Below are positions 62,608 to 64,000 of a stretch of DNA of 64,000 nt, piece after piece. The DNA comes from JAAFHB01 sp942493325 (GTDB taxonomy: Bacteria > Bacteroidota > Bacteroidia > Bacteroidales > Prolixibacteraceae). Position 1 is the stretch's first letter, and each line of letters starts with the position of its first letter. Where the stretch lies: NCBI GenBank assembly GCA_942493325.1, contig OW818689.1:3100001-3164000 (forward strand), written 5' to 3'. The notes beneath the pieces were generated by a model. That model saw nothing but the letters and a program-made list of their open reading frames with translations, was not told the origin of the DNA and did not search any database. Made by a program: the position numbers and the translations under genes.

Positions 62608-63021
62608 TCAGGAAACCTTCATCATTTCCTTTAACAGGAAAGCTTTTGATTTCACACCCACAAACCGGTTGATTTCAGTCCCGTCTTTGAACAATATCAT
62701 GGTTGGTATGCCCCGGACATTATAGGTTGAAGAAACAGACTGAAATTGCTCTACATTTAGTTTCCCTACCGCATTGTTCCCCGAAAGTTCTTCCGAAAGT
62801 TCGTTCAGTACTGGTGCCATCATTTTACAGGGGCCACACCATGATGCCCAAAAATCGACCAGAATAACTCCCTTTTTTATTTGCTGACTGAAATTCTTGT
62901 CTGTTAAAACTCTGATTCTTTCATTGTCAGCTACTACAGGCATGTTTTTCATTTTTTGAAAAGCAAAAAATACATAGGCGGCAATCCCTAGGACTATTGC
63001 CGCAATTAGAATTCCAACCAT
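62608..63021 (-). CDS. Membrane-anchored thioredoxin
   Basis: 137 residues. N-terminal transmembrane anchor (about 3-22, GILIAAIVLGIAAYVFFAF), then a thioredoxin domain with VDFWASWCGPCKMMAPVL as the redox site and the cis-Pro in YNVRGIPTMILFKDG. The redox domain should face the periplasm. It is downstream of DUF302 and thioredoxin reductase genes, all on the same strand; the 173-base gap before it suggests partial separation. Confidence 0.93.
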   Translation of the reverse strand: MVGILIAAIVLGIAAYVFFAFQKMKNMPVVADNERIRVLTDKNFSQQIKKGVILVDFWASWCGPCKMMAPVLNELSEELSGNNAVGKLNVEQFQSVSSTYNVRGIPTMILFKDGTEINRFVGVKSKAFLLKEMMKVS

Positions 63022-63194
63022 CTTTGCTGTGATTTTTTAAAAGCTCTGCCTTAAGAATCAGGCGAAACTTGTTTTTTTAATATCGTTAATCCGTATTTTT
63101 TTGTTCCAATAGGGTACAGTAACTCCACGAGATCGCCGGACCTCGTAACTGTAATTATTTAAAAAGCTGCAAATCAGGGAAGAGCAAAATCTGG

Positions 63195-63596
63195 TTATTG
63201 AATTACCGAATCAATAATCCGAATCACTTCGTCTGCCGCATCTTTCATCGTTGCTCTTACCGCATCGGGCATGTTCGCAGCCATCACTTCCGGGTTTACT
63301 GAAGCGACATAGGTTTTCCCGTCATCTTTAATGTAGATGGAGATCCGGCAAGGCATCATGACAGAAACAATTCTTTCGTCGCTCTTTTCCAGCATCCTGC
63401 CTGAAAATTCCGATTTACAAATTTCGAGTACTTTAACCGGCTTCACAGCTTTGCCATCTTTTGCAAGTGATTGCTGTAAATCGTGAACAACCGGAATATT
63501 CCATTCGCTGCCTGAGGCAGCAAGAGTCAATAAATCAACGGTCTTGTCAAAGTCCCAGGGACTTACATTTTCAATAATCAACTGATTCGTTTCCAT
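63195..63596 (-). CDS. DUF302-domain protein
   Basis: 133 residues. The DUF302 core has the pattern KVLEICKSEFSGRMLEKSDE and VSVMMPCRISIYIKDDGKTY, with one Cys in each. No signal peptide. DUF302 proteins form small alpha/beta dimers, often near redox or sulphur metabolism genes; the function is unknown. It starts 15 bases after the thioredoxin reductase gene, so the two are co-transcribed. Confidence 0.85.
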   Translation of the reverse strand: METNQLIIENVSPWDFDKTVDLLTLAASGSEWNIPVVHDLQQSLAKDGKAVKPVKVLEICKSEFSGRMLEKSDERIVSVMMPCRISIYIKDDGKTYVASVNPEVMAANMPDAVRATMKDAADEVIRIIDSVIQ

Positions 63597-63611
63597 ATCG
63601 GGTTTCGGGTT

Positions 63612-64000
63612 TTAATTGATTTCTTTAGCGATAGCAATTGCGGCTATGGTTCCATCGGCCACTGCAGTTGTGATTTGCCGGTATTTTTTGCTGATTACAT
63701 CACCTACGGCAAATACATCGGGCAGGTTGGTACGCATATCCTCATCCGTTTTAATATAACCCCATTTATCGAGTTTAAGTTTATCCTTAAAAAGCTGAAC
63801 ATTGGGTTTCATACCAATAAAGATAAATACTCCGTCAGAGATCAATGTTTTGATTTTCTTTGTTTTAAGATCCTCTACTTCCGTAATGATCTTATCGCCG
63901 TCACGTTTGAAGGAACGAGGCTCATGCTCAAGCAACGCGCTGATTTTGGGGTTGGCAAAAAGTTTTTCCTGCGCAGTTTTATTGGCAGTAAATGCATCGA
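63612..64000 (-). CDS. Thioredoxin reductase-like flavoprotein, partial (C-terminal part)
   Basis: 129 residues are visible; the frame is open to the right edge, so the N-terminal FAD motif and CxxC lie outside the window. The end of the NADPH domain is seen (DGVFIFIGMKPNVQLFKDKL). Then comes the FAD-closing motif LPDVFAVGDVISKKYRQITT followed by AVADGTIAA, as in low-molecular-weight thioredoxin reductases. It would reduce the thioredoxin encoded downstream, although that protein's domain is probably periplasmic, so another cytoplasmic partner is possible. Confidence 0.88.
   Translation of the reverse strand, partial: DAFTANKTAQEKLFANPKISALLEHEPRSFKRDGDKIITEVEDLKTKKIKTLISDGVFIFIGMKPNVQLFKDKLKLDKWGYIKTDEDMRTNLPDVFAVGDVISKKYRQITTAVADGTIAAIAIAKEIN

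Overview
The window comes from a Bacteroidota chromosome, most likely an environmental, glycan-degrading member of Bacteroidia (Marinilabiliales/Bacteroidales-like). The evidence is two SusC-type receptors and a SusD lipoprotein, a T9SS C-terminal sorting tail, LytS/LytTR signalling, several -7 boxes of the form TAnnTTTG, weak Shine-Dalgarno signals, and intergenic dispersed palindromic repeats. Genus and species cannot be read from the sequence. No rRNA, tRNA, CRISPR array, prophage or insertion sequence was seen.

Layout. 1-1160 is the N-terminal part of a SusC-like receptor running off the left edge. 1705-3735 is a classical haem/siderophore-type TonB receptor. 4281-6934 is a tight two-gene unit: a three-helix membrane protein and a secreted gluzincin-like peptidase ending in what looks like a prokaryotic YEATS (pYEATS) domain. 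7094-7927 is a SnoaL-like/cupin fusion. A bidirectional hairpin terminator (7966-8003) then separates it from a very long minus-strand block (36708 down to 8035). That block holds, in transcription order, a PKD lipoprotein, SusC and SusD; a PhoPQ-related hydrolase; a GH109-like Gfo/Idh/MocA enzyme; an amidohydrolase; a DUF6786-like lipoprotein; a FucP-type transporter with an in-frame TAG near its end; a GH116 glucosylceramidase-family enzyme; two ceramidase-family proteins flanking a PHP protein; an M16 peptidase; a nitronate monooxygenase; and the glycerol genes glpD-glpK-glpF.

36927-46314 holds a CPBP membrane protease gene broken by one base, a DJ-1/PfpI protein, two esterase-type alpha/beta hydrolases, a third ceramidase-family protein, a YVTN-propeller/phosphoesterase fusion, a decayed YidR/DUF3748 remnant and an AT-rich orphan. 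46534-56629 has a T9SS cargo protein, a secreted nuclease and a second catabolic cluster: GH2 exo-beta-glucosaminidase-like enzyme, MFS transporter, DegT aminotransferase with a Gfo/Idh/MocA C-terminal scar behind it, a polytopic membrane protein and a sialidase-like beta-propeller. 56630-57425 is a repeat-rich intergenic stretch. It is followed by a lipoprotein, LytS-type kinase and LytTR regulator operon, a VapBC-like toxin-antitoxin pair, an ankyrin protein, a YycJ-like MBL hydrolase, and a thioredoxin reductase/DUF302/thioredoxin redox group cut by the right edge.

How the genes could work together (inference). The SusCD-PKD surface complex would capture a glycan or glycoconjugate. GH109-, GH116-, ceramidase- and esterase-type enzymes would take it apart, and the FucP-like permease would import the sugar. 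GH116 together with three ceramidase-family proteins suggests an attack on a glycosylceramide-like or other amide/sugar-containing lipid, but all of these families also have other substrates. The most unusual local systems are the membrane protein/peptidase-pYEATS pair and the near-end TAG codon in the transporter. Five broken or remnant genes or gene ends and a pair of homologous inverted repeats 53 kb apart point to ongoing genome rearrangement.
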